Shown here piece after piece: positions 53,328 through 64,000 of a DNA stretch of 64,000 nt. Origin of the DNA: Nectonema munidae (Eukaryota; Nematomorpha; Nectonematoida; Nectonematidae); assembly GCA_030549495.1 (NCBI GenBank), contig JAUIRK010001034.1, positions 124,001 through 188,000 of the forward strand. The letters run 5' to 3'. The notes under the pieces were generated by a model. That model worked only from the letters and a program-made list of their open reading frames with translations, had not been told where the DNA came from and did no database searches. The translations under genes were made by a program, and so were the position numbers. The first letter of the stretch is position 1. Every line of letters begins with the position of its first letter.

Positions 53328-55256
53328 ATGAGTCCAACGCTTGATTTAAATAATCAAAACAAAAACGACGCGAACAAATATACTAAAAGTCAAGATAGTC
53401 CTTTTGAGTTTCATATAAGCAATAGTTATGCAAAGAGTTATGATAGATGGCGTGAAAAAGAGGAAATGTCAAAACTTCAAGGAAAATACGGCAATGTAAG
53501 CTTAAAGGATTTATCATCTTCAGAATCTGAAGGTAGTGAATGGAATTCAGACAAAGAAAAAGATTTTCAGAAGACTCTACAATTGATAAAAAGTAATGAT
53601 GCTAAAATTTATGAAAGAAGTGCACATTTTTTTGATGAAAGTAACAAGAAAAAAAGAAGAAAAGTAAGAAAGAAAAAAGATAAAGTTATGACTCTAAAAG
53701 ATTATGAGAGGCATATCATTGTTGAGAAAGGTGGACAATTTACTGATGATGAAGATTGCGATGAGATCAATAATGCTGCAGTTGTGAATGAATTACCACA
53801 TGAAAGCAACAATTTTTCTCTCAGTGCTGGATGTGATGATGTGCGTAAACAGGAAGTTATCAAAGAATTCAATAAAACGGTGGTTCTCCCTACCGACTCT
53901 GATGATGAATTCTTCACTATTGTGAGTAAGAATGACGACGAGGATATTGATGAAAATATTAAAGGAATTATTCACCAGGATTTTGCCAACGAACAAAGTG
54001 CTCTAACTTTAGGCTGTGTCGATGATGAGGAAGAGAGTGAGCTTGAAAATGGCTTATCTTCTAGTGTGGAATTAGTTGAAAAGGGTAGGGAAGTTTTGAG
54101 CGCAGCAAATAAGTTCAGACTAGAGCATCGTTTCCAGGAATCCAACTTTAACAACAACAACAACGGCCTAGATCTACTTTCAAAGAATAAAGAGTACATT
54201 CGCCAGAAGTCTACGAAGAGAAGTGAAAAGAGGAAAGCTTTAAAGGAGAGGAAAGGTGAGCAACGCAAGCAAATGGAAAGTGAAATAAATCGCCTGAAAA
54301 AGCTGAAGTACAAGGAAGCGGTGGAAAAAGTTGCAACGTTAGTCAGTATCTCTGGAACGAAAAGACTTAAAGAGTTGATTTGCCCCGAAGATCTGGACGA
54401 AGACTTTGATTCTGAAAAGCATGAGAACATGATGCAGAAATTGTTCGATAACGAATATTACGAATCTGTTCCACTTGATTCCAAAAAGCCAAAGCTTGAT
54501 TCTAACACTAAATACTGCGAAGATTTGAAAAAAGTTGATTTCTCTGAAAAAAATACAGCTTGTTCTTCCAATGAGCTTCAACAAAATTTGGTTGGAGCTT
54601 TGCTGAAAAAAAGGCCGATATTTGATCCTGAAATAGGGCAATTTGAAAAGTTTTTCGATGAATATTACAACCTACACTGTGAAGATTATGTTTGCGGAAT
54701 GCCAACACGGTTCAAGTACCGTGAAACGATGGAAAATAATTTTGGACTCGATGTTCAAGAGATCTTAATGGCTGAAGACAAAGAACTTAATAAATGGGCT
54801 TCTCTCAAAAAAGTGGTTCAGTATCGGCATGATTATGAAGACAAATTCGACAAAAAGGCTTATTTGGAAAAAGCTAAAAATCACAACAAAAAACTCAAAG
54901 ATATTCCCTCCCTTTCCAAAGATCCTAATGATCAAGATAACTTCAATCCAGGCCAGAAAAAGTATAAAAAGCATAAAAAGCCTGGGTACAAATATAACAA
55001 GTCAAGAAAGAAAGATGATGACATTTTAAAGGAGCCGCATTTGAAAAAAACACACTTCGTTTTGGACTCCTCTAAAGAAAAATATGCGAAGAGCAATGAT
55101 GAAGGATTGAAAATCAAAGATAAGAAAAAAGATGTGAACAGAGAATTAGAATCTTTGCCATCGGATTCTCGCCTCAAAATATACGGCATCAATCCTAAAA
55201 AGCTAAAAAATAAAATAAAATATTCCAAGGAAGGTAAAAGTGAAATTTGTGAATAA
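53328..55256 (+). CDS. KRI1: KRI1 ribosome-biogenesis protein
   Basis: A complete single-exon gene of 642 codons; animal KRI1 is about 700. KRI1 is a nucleolar factor needed for 40S subunit (pre-rRNA) processing. What the sequence shows: N-terminal SYAKSYDRWREKEEMSKLQG (residues 33-52), FQKTLQLIKSNDAKIYE (78-95) and a basic run KKKRRKVRKKK (107-117). MTLKDYERHIIVEKGG (120-136) is followed by an acidic linker and a basic coiled-coil segment rich in K/R/E (about 290-345). The Kri1 C-terminal domain lies about 445-520 (GMPTRFKYRE, EILMAEDKELNKWASLKKVV). The tail is lysine-rich. AATAAA lies at 55275-55280, 19 nt past the stop. The start was chosen as the first ATG giving the family N-terminus. 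A truncated copy of its 5' end lies at 60.4 kb. Confidence 0.95.
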   Translation: MSPTLDLNNQNKNDANKYTKSQDSPFEFHISNSYAKSYDRWREKEEMSKLQGKYGNVSLKDLSSSESEGSEWNSDKEKDFQKTLQLIKSNDAKIYERSAHFFDESNKKKRRKVRKKKDKVMTLKDYERHIIVEKGGQFTDDEDCDEINNAAVVNELPHESNNFSLSAGCDDVRKQEVIKEFNKTVVLPTDSDDEFFTIVSKNDDEDIDENIKGIIHQDFANEQSALTLGCVDDEEESELENGLSSSVELVEKGREVLSAANKFRLEHRFQESNFNNNNNGLDLLSKNKEYIRQKSTKRSEKRKALKERKGEQRKQMESEINRLKKLKYKEAVEKVATLVSISGTKRLKELICPEDLDEDFDSEKHENMMQKLFDNEYYESVPLDSKKPKLDSNTKYCEDLKKVDFSEKNTACSSNELQQNLVGALLKKRPIFDPEIGQFEKFFDEYYNLHCEDYVCGMPTRFKYRETMENNFGLDVQEILMAEDKELNKWASLKKVVQYRHDYEDKFDKKAYLEKAKNHNKKLKDIPSLSKDPNDQDNFNPGQKKYKKHKKPGYKYNKSRKKDDDILKEPHLKKTHFVLDSSKEKYAKSNDEGLKIKDKKKDVNRELESLPSDSRLKIYGINPKKLKNKIKYSKEGKSEICE

Positions 55257-55650
55257 ATAGTATGTTATAAACAAAATAAAGTTCGCGGATATAACTTTTC
55301 ATTTTTATTCATTTTAAAATATAAAGAAGTAGAAGGAAGAATGCTGTGGTTTCTTTCATACGTTGATTAATCCTTGAATTTGCCAAGTTATTTTGTTCTA
55401 AAATAAATTATACATCATTTAATCATAGTTAATTAACATGTCCTAGTTTAGATTAAATTCTCTGAGTGAGTGCAAAGTATTGAATTTGAGTTTAGGACAT
55501 TTTATCTTTATATATCTCATGACTTTTGTATGTATCGCTGATGAATGTATGTTCATTGTCAGTTTCAGAGAGTTAATTGGTAAGGCAAAATGTCTCTAAG
55601 CATCAAGTATCTTTACTTCTTATGTCAAAGGTGTAGTAGTTATACTTTAC
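55257..55650. other. 3' flank of KRI1, facing the 3' side of LDLRa exon C
   Basis: It holds the KRI1 polyadenylation signal and the start of the intron that follows the LDLRa exon C on the - strand. Nothing else seen. Confidence 0.4.
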
Positions 55651-55770
55651 TTAGACAAGTTTGGAAAGATTCATCACTTCCATCGGAGCAGTCGATGTGT
55701 TTGTCGCACATCTTTTCCTTTGGCAAGCAAATACCATTCTGACATTTGAAGTACTTTTCTTCGTCGCAAT
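55651..55770 (-). CDS. LDL-receptor class A repeat exon C
   Basis: On the - strand the acceptor ATTTTTGTAG precedes 55770 and the donor GTAAAG follows 55651. The exon of 120 nt encodes one LDLRa module with six cysteines ([20 protein letters not shown], then [18 protein letters not shown]), including the calcium-binding D-C-S-D-G-S-D-E end. It begins and ends in phase 1. Joined to the exon at 60826-60942 it gives an in-frame asparagine codon (A+AT). LDLRa modules are extracellular ligand-binding units. The parent protein cannot be named from three modules. The next exon must lie beyond KRI1 or outside the window. Confidence 0.85.
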   Translation of the reverse strand: MATKKSTSNVRMVFACQRKRCATNTSTAPMEVMNLSKLV

Positions 55771-56480
55771 CTACAAAAATTTTGTAAAATGTGTAGCGTT
55801 AAATATTATGTAAATTGGATTGTTTTGTGCCAACATAATCAAAGCTTCTGATCTTTACACCCAAAAGAACTCATTTATATTACTTTCCTGATAAATAAGT
55901 ACTGCATGGAGAAAAATTATTAGCACCTGCTCTCAAAATAACGCCACAGATGCCGGAATTTTTATAAGATTTGTATGAATGATAAAGTATCTTTACGTTG
56001 ATTTTAGGGTTCAATAATCATGTTTGTTTTTGAAAAATATGAATAATTAATCCAGACTTTTATTAAACATTTTATCACAAATTTATCAAAATTAAGGTAT
56101 AATCGAAACTCGTGTATCCAGAAGGTAAGAAGAGAGACATGATCTTGAATGGGATGAGCCAAAGTTCGGATATGCATTATCAATCAACTGTACGTCTATC
56201 ATTTAGTTTATTAAAAGAATAAACAAAATTAAATATTTACAAAAATCATTGAAAAAATACGTCTGCAAATTTGAAATAGTTAAGATTTTATTTTGAGAAA
56301 AAGAATTTTATCGACTTATTTTTCACTGAATAATTGTAGAAAATTTGGATGTGCGAATATTAGTTTGGGGAAGATATTAGCAGTTCGTATACTTGAAAAT
56401 TCACATACTGATAGTAACGTTCTCTTATTCTTCATGGGCAAGTATTTGGTTCTTTTTAAAGATTTGTATGATGACAGATT
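55771..56480. other. intron of the LDLRa gene
   Basis: No feature. The short + frame 56293-56487 has no recognisable features. Confidence 0.4.
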
Positions 56481-56489
56481 TCTCTAGAC

Positions 56490-56905
56490 TCTTTCAATCT
56501 CTTCTAAGCCGCTCCTCATCTCTGCTTGCTCTAGTCTAGCACTTCATTGTTTGTAACGTAGTCACTGTTGTTGAGGGTGAAGCTGAGATGTCACTTGTGC
56601 AAGTGTTCTAGAGGTCGTAGGCGATTTTTATTTTTCTCTACTTTTATTAGTATCGCAAACTTTGTAAGAGTTTGTAAGCTACTATGTAAACGCTGACTCT
56701 TGTGGCTCTCTTCATGTGCTTGTTATTCCAAAACGACTGTAGAGTCTGGCGAATCCAGTGTTTGCCTTTGCTAATTTGTTTTCCATCTTGTCAATTCTTG
56801 CGTAACTTCTCTTGTGCTTGGTGAACTCGGGGTCTGCCTTCAGTTCTGCTAGCTCCAGAATGAGTATAACTAAACAATTGGCATGGGTTTGAAGGTGCAG
56901 GCAGT
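56490..56905 (-). pseudogene. LINE ORF C-terminal fragment in the LDLRa intron
   Basis: On the - strand KHKRSYARIDKMENKLAKAN, then GFARLYSRFG (or WNNKHMKRATRVSVY in the next frame), is the block after the RT domain in RTE/R-type LINEs. Further on LEHLHK and YVTNNEVLD (about 56540-56610) follow, as expected for the later conserved region. Frames shift several times. Confidence 0.62.
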
Positions 56906-59640
56906 ACGGTCATTTCTGTGTACGATTGAAACATCTTCATATACTTGCGATTCTAATTTGAATAAATTTTTCACTCGAGTTTTCTTGTTTTTGAAAAATA
57001 AAGGTATTGGTTGGAAGGTAGGGTCAACTAATTAAAGTAGCAGCGTTTTTTAATTAAAGATTTTATGACAAGTTTTCAAAATTTAATGCAATTTTACTTA
57101 TGAAAATACTGGTTCAAAATTTATCGAATAAATCAATGGTGTGTAAAAGATATGGAAAATAGCACGAATAAATCATTATAAAGGTTTGGTTTAGTCCGTA
57201 AGTTTTAAATATCATTGAATAGTATTTAAATAAATGTAAATTTCAGATTGAACTCAAGTATACCAATAAATCATCCAAATATATAGGAATTCATTGATTT
57301 TTATATAATTGAAGAAAATAGATTCTCAATAGATGTGACACAAATGGAAAAAGTAGATTCTATTTCCCAATATGGAAAGAATAATTGCTTGAAATTAGGA
57401 CATGGAGAGACAGCGATCACTGCTCATCGCACGTAATAAAGCATTTATTCCTCTTTATTTCTTTTCACCAGTTATTGAACCGATGGTCACAAATTCCCCT
57501 TCATATTTCGATGAAAACTAAAAACGGTCTCCTTTGTAAATCTTTTGAGAACAGATTTCTTTCAAGTCGAATTAGTATTTGGTGTTCTAAGATGAGAGAT
57601 GTCTGTCTTCTGAAGATCATATGGAAAGGATTATATTGAAAGACTCATTGGTAATATAATCAGACGTCATTTATTCGTACTGTCAATGAAACTGAATAAT
57701 TCGTTTGTAGGTTGTTTATTTATTCAAAAAAAACTGAAGAATTCGTTCTTAAAAAAAGATCAAGATGTCATTTATGTCTAAGGAGTAAAGATAAAAAGTA
57801 CACAAATTTTTGTGATATATGTAAAAAACCCATTCCAATTGCATCAATAAATAAAGACATTTTTTTTGTTTCTCATATAAATTAATAAATATAAATTTCA
57901 TTGCGGTCATTTTTGATAAAAAAAAAATACTAGTAATTAAAGGGTAAAATGATAAAAAAAAATATCTGACCAAAAATTACCCAAAATTAATCAGTAACCA
58001 CAATTTAAATCTAGAGTAACAAAAATATTTTCAGAATCAAATTGAGCATGTTAGATTAGCTGTGTACGCATTTTAGGAAAAAAGAAAGGGTTGGGGAAAA
58101 GGCCTACTCTTCATCGAGGAAAACAATTAGCCTGTCACGAATAGAGTTTAAATATTAATACATTAGTGAGATATTTATTCCTGTTTTCCTTCAGCATAAA
58201 ACTTTTGACTTTTGAAGTCGGATGCAAAATAATGCGGCAAAAATCACTTTTGCCAGTGCTCAAAATGGGCCCTGGGTTAGGTGGATTGATTAATCTGAAC
58301 TGAGTCTACTAGACTATCTCTAATTCTGAATGCTTGAGATTCGACCTTTCCGAATTAGTGATTTTTCAGGTTAGTGATTCTTATTTTAACAAAAAATTAT
58401 CTTTGGCTTACTCGATTTCTCTCACTATGAGCTTGATTCGAACTAAAATTCAATGTCTGATAAGTACTACAAAAAAATTATGCACGTTAGAATTTGTAAG
58501 TTAATTTTCAGATATACAGATTCTACTTGGTGTAGACAATTTTTGAACATTCATTTTAAACTTATTCGTTCAGGTGCTTTGGTCTTTCTCCAATTACTTT
58601 TTCTTGCAAGATATAAAGACTGATTAGTTCTTCTTCATTTATGAAACTTTTATTTTCTAAATCTTCGAGAAGCTCAGTTGTTAATTGAATCAATCATGCA
58701 GTAATTTTACTAAATTAAAGATTTTCAAAATATTTAAAGTTTCGCAATAACGAAGGTGTGAATTAGCGATTTTCGGTTTAGAGGTAGTCAACTGTATTAA
58801 ATTTTTTTTCAACGAAACGTTATCGAACTAGAATTCTAACATAGAAAAGGAAATAAGTATCTTATATAATCTTCATATTATTGCTACCTATAACTATATT
58901 CAGTTAGTAAAAGTAAATTGTTCAAAAATACATTTATGTTATGGGCCTAATAATTGGCAAATATTAAATTGTGGATTTAAATTTTGCCCTTTTAAATGGA
59001 AATAGAAAGTCTAAAATGTTTTGGAGGTAGTTTGCTACAAACCTTACATTTATTTTAATCAGCTTTACAATTCTCTAAGTGATATTGGATAAGGACATGA
59101 TGATAATGATGAAAGCTGGTACACTTATAGGAGTAAAAGTAAAGTTATTTGCCTATACTCATAAGCTATAATAAAAAATTTGAAGGAAAGTGTAAAAACA
59201 TGGCAACTATTCAAGGCACTCTTGATAAAAACAACATATAACTACATTTGTATCTTTATGTTGGGGGTCACTCGGGCTTGACACAACTCTTGTCCTAAGA
59301 TACGAATTGGCGCGTATAATCCTGTGAAAGTTGTCATTGACGATAAATCGTGTATATAATTTGGCTTTTCCGCCAACGTTTTCATCTCTACTCTCCTTTT
59401 CATTGTAATATCAGGTCATTTTTGGTTGAGTTTTAGTGCAAATGAAGCGAAAAAAGTCATTTACTTTTGATGATGTTTTCGTAATATCTGAAAGTTGGCT
59501 CCACTTTATTCTTCTTTCCTAAGATATTTTAAAGTTAAAGATGATTCAAATAAATTCTAATGATTAAATAAATATAAACTTCTCTTGCTAGTTTATTATT
59601 ACGTAACATACAGAAAATTAGCGTAATTAGGCACACAGAA
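56906..59640. other. long intronic AT-rich stretch
   Basis: About 2.7 kb with no supported gene or repeat. The + frame 57385-57639 shows no family motif. A somewhat GC-richer patch at 59240-59420 contains TATATAAT near 59353 and could be a promoter-like or retroelement 5' sequence; support is weak. Confidence 0.4.
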
Positions 59641-59649
59641 CAGTTTCAG

Positions 59650-60298
59650 GTACTACATTGGCGGCTACGACATAAAACGTGTTGACTGTATCAACGACCT
59701 TGGTGTCACTCTTGACAAAGACCTTAAATTCGAGGCTCATTTCTTAAATGCAACGTCAAAAGCATATTCATTCAGTCTTCTTCCAAATTTATAAAAGCTT
59801 CTTTGTGTTTGATGCCGATATAGCATTACCAGTGTATAAAGCCCTAATACGCCCGCACCTCGAGTATGGCATGTAGTAGCACATCCAACACGTGCTAAAG
59901 ATATGAAAAGCTTAGAAAAAGTGCAGAGATTTATTACGAAGAAGATTGAAGGCTTCCAGAATTTAGAATATGAAGAAAGGATGCGCAAGTTATCTCTACC
60001 ATCCCTCACCTATAGGTATAAGCGCAACGATATGATCACGACCTACAATATAGTTCACGGAAATATGAAAATAAAATCTAGTGTTCTGCCTGAGTTCTCC
60101 TCAAAAAGCTCCAGAGTTCATAGAAAACAATTCAAAATAGCAAGATGTGCAAAAGCATTTTTAAGATCTTCCTTTTCGAATAGAATCATAAATGACTGGA
60201 ACAAACTACGTGAAGACATTGTGGATGCACCATCACTCAACGTTTTCAAAAATCGCCTTGATTCCTACTGGAGAGACGAGGTTTTTATATTTAAATAG
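59650..60298 (+). pseudogene. CR1-like LINE, 3' end of ORF2
   Basis: The + strand sequence starts with VDCINDLGVTLDKDLKFEAH (59690-59745), the thumb-adjacent block of CR1/Rex-like RTs. It passes through frameshifts and continues in a 131-codon open frame (59903-60298): MKSLEKVQRFITKKI, LPSLTYRYKRNDMITTYNIV and RSSFSNRIINDWNKL, ending at a stop at 60298. A 5'-truncated copy, inserted in the intron between LDLRa exons B and C. Confidence 0.83.
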
Positions 60299-60420
60299 CG
60301 GAATACATTTTAACATGATTGTTTATTCTGTATTGATGCGATCTTAACAAGTTTTTCATATGTTATGTTACGTATATACTGAAAAGATATACTATAATAT
60401 ATAATAATTTATAGATATAA

Positions 60421-60541
60421 TTTTTTTTTTAATTTTGAATTACGTTTTTTTTGCATGAGTTCAACGCTTGCTTTAAAAAATCAAAAAAATTTATGAAAGA
60501 AATGCACATTTTTTTGATGAAAGTAACAAGAAAAAAATAAT
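60421..60541 (+). pseudogene. truncated copy of the 5' end of KRI1
   Basis: The stretch 60421-60485 (T-tract, GAATTACGTTTTTT, GCATGAGTTCAACGCTTG) matches KRI1 positions about 53296-53350, including the start codon. After an internal deletion of roughly 250 bp, 60488-60541 (AAATTTATGAAAGAAATGCA, then CATTTTTTTGATGAAAGT) matches KRI1 about 53607-53660. The frame meets a stop soon after the deletion. Similarity ends at 60541. It includes untranslated 5' sequence, so it is a DNA-level duplication, not a processed retrocopy. Confidence 0.88.
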
Positions 60542-60825
60542 TTTTGATAGTGGTAAAAAGTGTTTGCTAATTTATTTAGTGTTAGAAGTATTCTCTAATG
60601 GCGTACGTTTTAAAACACATAATCCAGCTTGCCAACTTTTACAAAATATATTTATATTTTATTATGTAACATTTACTTTTCTATATGCAAAATAATTACT
60701 TCAAAATAGTTAAATAAAATGGCTAAAGTTGTATAAAATTGAAAAATTATCAAAAAATTAAAAATTGGTGTTTTTTTCGTTCGAATGGGAAGCCTATTCA
60801 GTATATACCGATAAAAGTTGTATAC

Positions 60826-60942
60826 TTTGGCACACGAGTTCATCGAAGCCATCGGGACAATGGCGTTGCTTGTCACATATGTACGTGTTTTGTAAGCATG
60901 GTCCACTTTGACATTTGAACGTCAATCTCCGGCACGTTGCAC
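60826..60942 (-). CDS. LDL-receptor class A repeat exon B
   Basis: On the - strand the acceptor TTATTTTTAAG precedes 60942 and the donor GTATAC follows 60826. The 117-nt exon encodes one LDLRa module: CRRLTFKCQSGPCLQNTY, then ICDKQRHCPDGFDELVC. It begins and ends in phase 1. Its first two bases GT join the T ending exon A to make a TGT cysteine codon, which is the missing sixth cysteine of module A. Exon B resembles exon C (FKCQ.G.CL, CDK, DG.DE) more than exon A. In this module the calcium-loop position before DE is G-F, a slight departure from the usual S-D-E. Confidence 0.85.
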
Positions 60943-60959
60943 CTTAAAAATAACAAATA

Positions 60960-61760
60960 GGAATGCTTTGTTGTGACCATTATGATGAAGTTAGCATAGA
61001 AACAAGATTTAACTAAATTTTCGTTACGATCCATATTGACTCGTTTTGATAAAATTTTATTGAATCTGAATAAAAATTTGACATGAAACATGACATCGGC
61101 CAGTATATGATGAGTATATCTAAATTAATTTACCGTTTATAAGTAGCAGGTGTCTTTTGAAACAAAATCGCATGGAAGCAAAATATAGGCATTAATAAGG
61201 AAGTCGAAATTTTTAAGAAAATTAAATGCTACATAGAAGTATGGGTGAATTCACTCAGGTGACGGAAAAATGCGATGAGGAGATACGATTGATTCATTTT
61301 AAATATAAATTTTTTCTTCTCGTTTATGAGGCACACGATGATATATTATTTGAAATTTTTTATAAATTTATATAAAATATAAATATACAGCTTTTATCAT
61401 GTTTGGAAGCAATGCAGAGCTTGAATCCATCCTTACACAATAAAAGGGAAATGCTATGAGAAATGACGTTAAACATAACAACTAACTTATTTTTTTCAAT
61501 GAATGAAACTTTTCAGTTGTGCCTTTTAGCAATGTTACTAAAATTAATGATTCCGTTCAGTTGAAATTTTAAAAGTGGAAAACAAATGTGCACTTTCATC
61601 TATTTTTCATTAAAATACGGTAAACTTTTTTGAAACTAAGTACAAAATAAAACCACTTTTAATCAAATCCGATTAATTTTGCTCAAATCGGCTAAATTCA
61701 GTTAAATCGAGTTAAAGAGCTTTTCGACGAAGCACCTAAGATGGTGGAAATAATAGAAAA
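60960..61760. other. intron between LDLRa exons A and B
   Basis: About 0.8 kb without further features. Confidence 0.5.
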
Positions 61761-61767
61761 AGCATAC

Positions 61768-61881
61768 ACAATTCAAATCCTTCATCCGATGAGTCGTTGC
61801 AATGAGGTTCTCCGTCACAAACGAGAGAATTGTTCAGACACCTTCCACTTTTACACATGAACTGGCCTATCGCGCAAGAAT
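61768..61881 (-). CDS. LDL-receptor class A repeat exon A
   Basis: On the - strand a pyrimidine-rich acceptor (TCATCCCTTACCTTTGAAG) precedes 61881 and the donor GTATGC follows 61768. The 114-nt exon encodes SCAIGQFMCKSGRCLNNSLV, then CDGEPHCNDSSDEGFEL, with the last cysteine completed by exon B. The phase is 1 at both ends. It is the most upstream LDLRa exon recognised; the signal peptide and any other domains of this secreted or membrane protein lie outside the visible exons. Confidence 0.84.
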
Positions 61882-61889
61882 CTTCAAAG

Positions 61890-63160
61890 GTAAGGGATGA
61901 AATGTGCTTTACCTCTCTCTCATTAGGCAATTGTCTGACTGTTTACAAAATAAGTAGTTTCTTTATATTAAACTGGAAAAAATTTATTACCACTAAAATT
62001 TCTTAAAAAGTTTTCAAAAAAAGTAGGCATGTTGTTATTTTTGTTAAAAATTTTTCTTTTCTGAATGTTAGATTTATAATTATGAGCTTTTTATATTCGA
62101 TGAAGGTACACTTTTTTAGCAGATAATTCCATGTCTTTAAATTTTCTAAAGGTTTTGAAGATATAGAGTATCAGTTGCTTACAAAAAGGGGTGTAGAATG
62201 TTTGTTACAATAAACTTCTCTTCATTTGAAACTCATTTTTTATATTCAAGCATGCTTTTTTCTGAGAATAATTCAATTGTTGATTTCTGAGGGGAGGGAG
62301 AGGCATTATTTTTTCATTTTTCCTTATTTATTTTGATTATGTAAATTTAAATTACAATATTTATCAATTAAAAAATTTTATTATATGTTATTCATTATAC
62401 AATTAATTTTTTATGCCTCCTTTTATTCTTGGTGTTTTTTTACAAATATTATATGGAAAAATAATTATGTATTCAAAAGTTATTCGATAAAAATGACGGA
62501 GCCATCTTTTATTCTTAAACTTAACCCGTATTTGCGGCCCATATATATTTTGATTTCTTGATGTCGAAATGGAGGTCTTTTCATCCACTCCTTTTTTTTA
62601 TAAACCATACAAATATATCTTTTCAAAATTCTCGCTTTGGCTCACTATTAATTGCGAATCTGATGGTGTCGTTTATTTATTAAGAAAATCAACCAAACCT
62701 GTCAATCAAGGCTAAATATATAAACTTCAAAATGCATTCTACTTGTACTGTGTGTGTTTTTTTTTGAGGTAAGAATTCGAATGCTCTATAGTTAAGGTAT
62801 TATATCAAGATGAATTTTTGCTAAATATTTTATTTTATTTAATAAACCTACTTTGTTGTTTATGTTAGGCAAAATATTTCAACTGTTAGTAAATTAGATT
62901 TCACAGACTTCAAATCAAACATTTTTTCAATATTTTGAAGTAAACTTAACCATGCTCAATTTGATTTAGAAAATCTTTTTCTCCCTCTATATTTTAATTG
63001 TGGTTAAGGTTTACCCGGGACAAAATTGTGGTTAGATTCATTTTTATCATTTTTGAATAATTATTATCCACCCATTTATCAATCGACCTTCTCTTATTTG
63101 ACCATGATAATATTTTCGCAAATCTATAAGTATGTAATAAATACTCTATATCAAATTAAC
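61890..63160. other. upstream intron or intergenic DNA
   Basis: AT-rich with no exon, repeat or RNA gene recognised. Confidence 0.4.
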
Positions 63161-63164
63161 TTTC

Positions 63165-63292
63165 AGAATAACTTTGTTGCCCTGATCGAATACGAAAAAT
63201 TGAGCAGCTTATGTCGAACTGTGAGCAAGACAGGCTTGGTACTGGATCAAACCCAAAAATCAAATTAGCAAGGTCGATATCTTATATAAAAA
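63165..63292 (-). mobile_element. tRNA-derived SINE, family 2, copy 3 (partial)
   Basis: On the - strand TTGGGTTTGATCCAGTACCA (a mutated B box), then GTTCGACATAAGCTGCTCAA and TTTTTCGTATTCGATCAGGG, aligns with the copies at 26.7 and 39.6 kb. The A-box part is lost or strongly diverged. Confidence 0.62.
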
Positions 63293-64000
63293 TTGGACTT
63301 TTGCTTCGTCCCTTTTCATTTTAAATTATTCTTTTTTTCATTTTAAATTCGTTCCTTTTCACTTAATTTAAAATCCGATGACAATTTTTTGACGAATGCC
63401 GATTTCCAATTACCTGATAAAAGTCCGATGTTGATGCCTATAGACTTTTTTTTTTAATAATATAATGTACCAAATTTTGGAATTACTTTATTTTACTTAG
63501 AAGCTTTTGAATTGAAATGTTAAGCTAAAAAATGTCTAACATCGTGCAAAAATTATTAAAGCAAAATTTCTCGAAAAACAAAAGCAGCTTTAATATTTAA
63601 AATTTGGCATCGATGAATTTAGATTTTTCCCCTGGTTCCTTCTAATTAATTTCCTCTGGAAGAATGCTTAAAATTGTATCAAACCAATTTTCACACGACG
63701 CATGATATCAAGACAAAATGTTCGAATACCTCATTCCCTAATTTAATAACCCAATTGGCATTACTATTCTCCCCCCATCTTGGAAGTGAATTTATAAGTT
63801 AACAATTCCTCAACTTATTAAGCCCATAAGGTAATGTACCTAGTAGGATAACTAACTACTAAAGTCCGGCTCGTAAAGGTCAGTGGGAAAGATTTGTAGC
63901 AAGAATTTGGAAATCGGTTTAACTGACTTTAAAGTCGAGCAATACGCAACTGGGAAGAAACCATAATCTAGATGCCGTGACCGGAAGATTAATATATTTC
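63293..64000. other. end of window, nothing recognised
   Basis: The last 200 bp are slightly GC-richer but show no coding frame or known repeat. Confidence 0.4.

Noticed and set aside
53702..55228. Several minus-strand frames of 66-152 codons
   Set aside because: They lie entirely within KRI1 on the opposite strand and reflect its codon composition.
1..64000. CRISPR arrays, bacterial operons, ribosomal RNA genes
   Set aside because: None seen. The window is eukaryotic, and the only regular repeats are microsatellites, the 91-bp duplication and the 24.5-kb cluster.

Overview
This is an AT-rich animal (eukaryotic) window: split genes with GT..AG introns, AATAAA polyadenylation signals, and a dense load of mostly dead transposable elements. 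The host proteins (ATG101, NELF-E, PSTK, KRI1, an LDL-receptor class A protein) are metazoan. The transposon mix (hAT, pogo/Tigger, OTU-bearing MULE, several LINE types, tRNA-derived SINEs) fits an arthropod, and my best guess is a copepod such as a sea louse. That species call is inference, not shown by the sequence.

Layout. 0.3-2.8 kb is a complete but dead pogo/Tigger element. 2.9-3.5 kb is a hAT remnant. 5.4-10.3 kb is a dead LINE with a zinc-finger ORF1, interrupted by a 347-bp hAT MITE, a SINE and a 2.3-kb TIR transposon. 10.3-12.7 kb holds a decayed GTF2IRD2-type hAT with a SINE in it. 12.7-13.4 kb is an RT fragment and 13.7-15.2 kb a broken copy of a repetitive arthropod gene. ATG101 (15.7-16.3 kb, single exon) is intact. 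18.3-20.9 kb is an RTE-like LINE remnant split by a 1.1-kb hAT with an exact 8-bp target duplication.

21.5-31.1 kb carries NELF-E (+ strand, four well-supported or likely exons plus one tentative exon; the RRM exons were not located). Its stop codon lies only 5 nt before the start codon of PSTK (31.1-32.1 kb, single exon), which suggests a shared transcript. 33-39.5 kb is LINE debris in both orientations.

39.8-48.2 kb is one 8,419-bp transposon with 229-bp, roughly 98% identical inverted termini. It encodes a (frameshifted) PHD-like + OTU protease + MULE transposase and is flanked by a perfect 90-bp direct repeat, far longer than any usual MULE target-site duplication. 49.7-52.7 kb (- strand) is a decayed endogenous copy of a mononegavirus-type L polymerase gene.

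KRI1 (53.3-55.3 kb, +, single exon) is intact. Three phase-1 exons on the - strand (61.9, 60.9, 55.7 kb) each encode one LDL-receptor class A repeat and splice together in frame. A truncated copy of the 5' end of KRI1 lies at 60.4 kb beside the second LDLRa exon, which points to a local duplication of [KRI1 + LDLRa exon] followed by decay of one KRI1 copy. The rest is non-coding AT-rich sequence, including a cluster of about 160-bp direct and inverted repeats at 24.5-25.3 kb inside a NELF-E intron.
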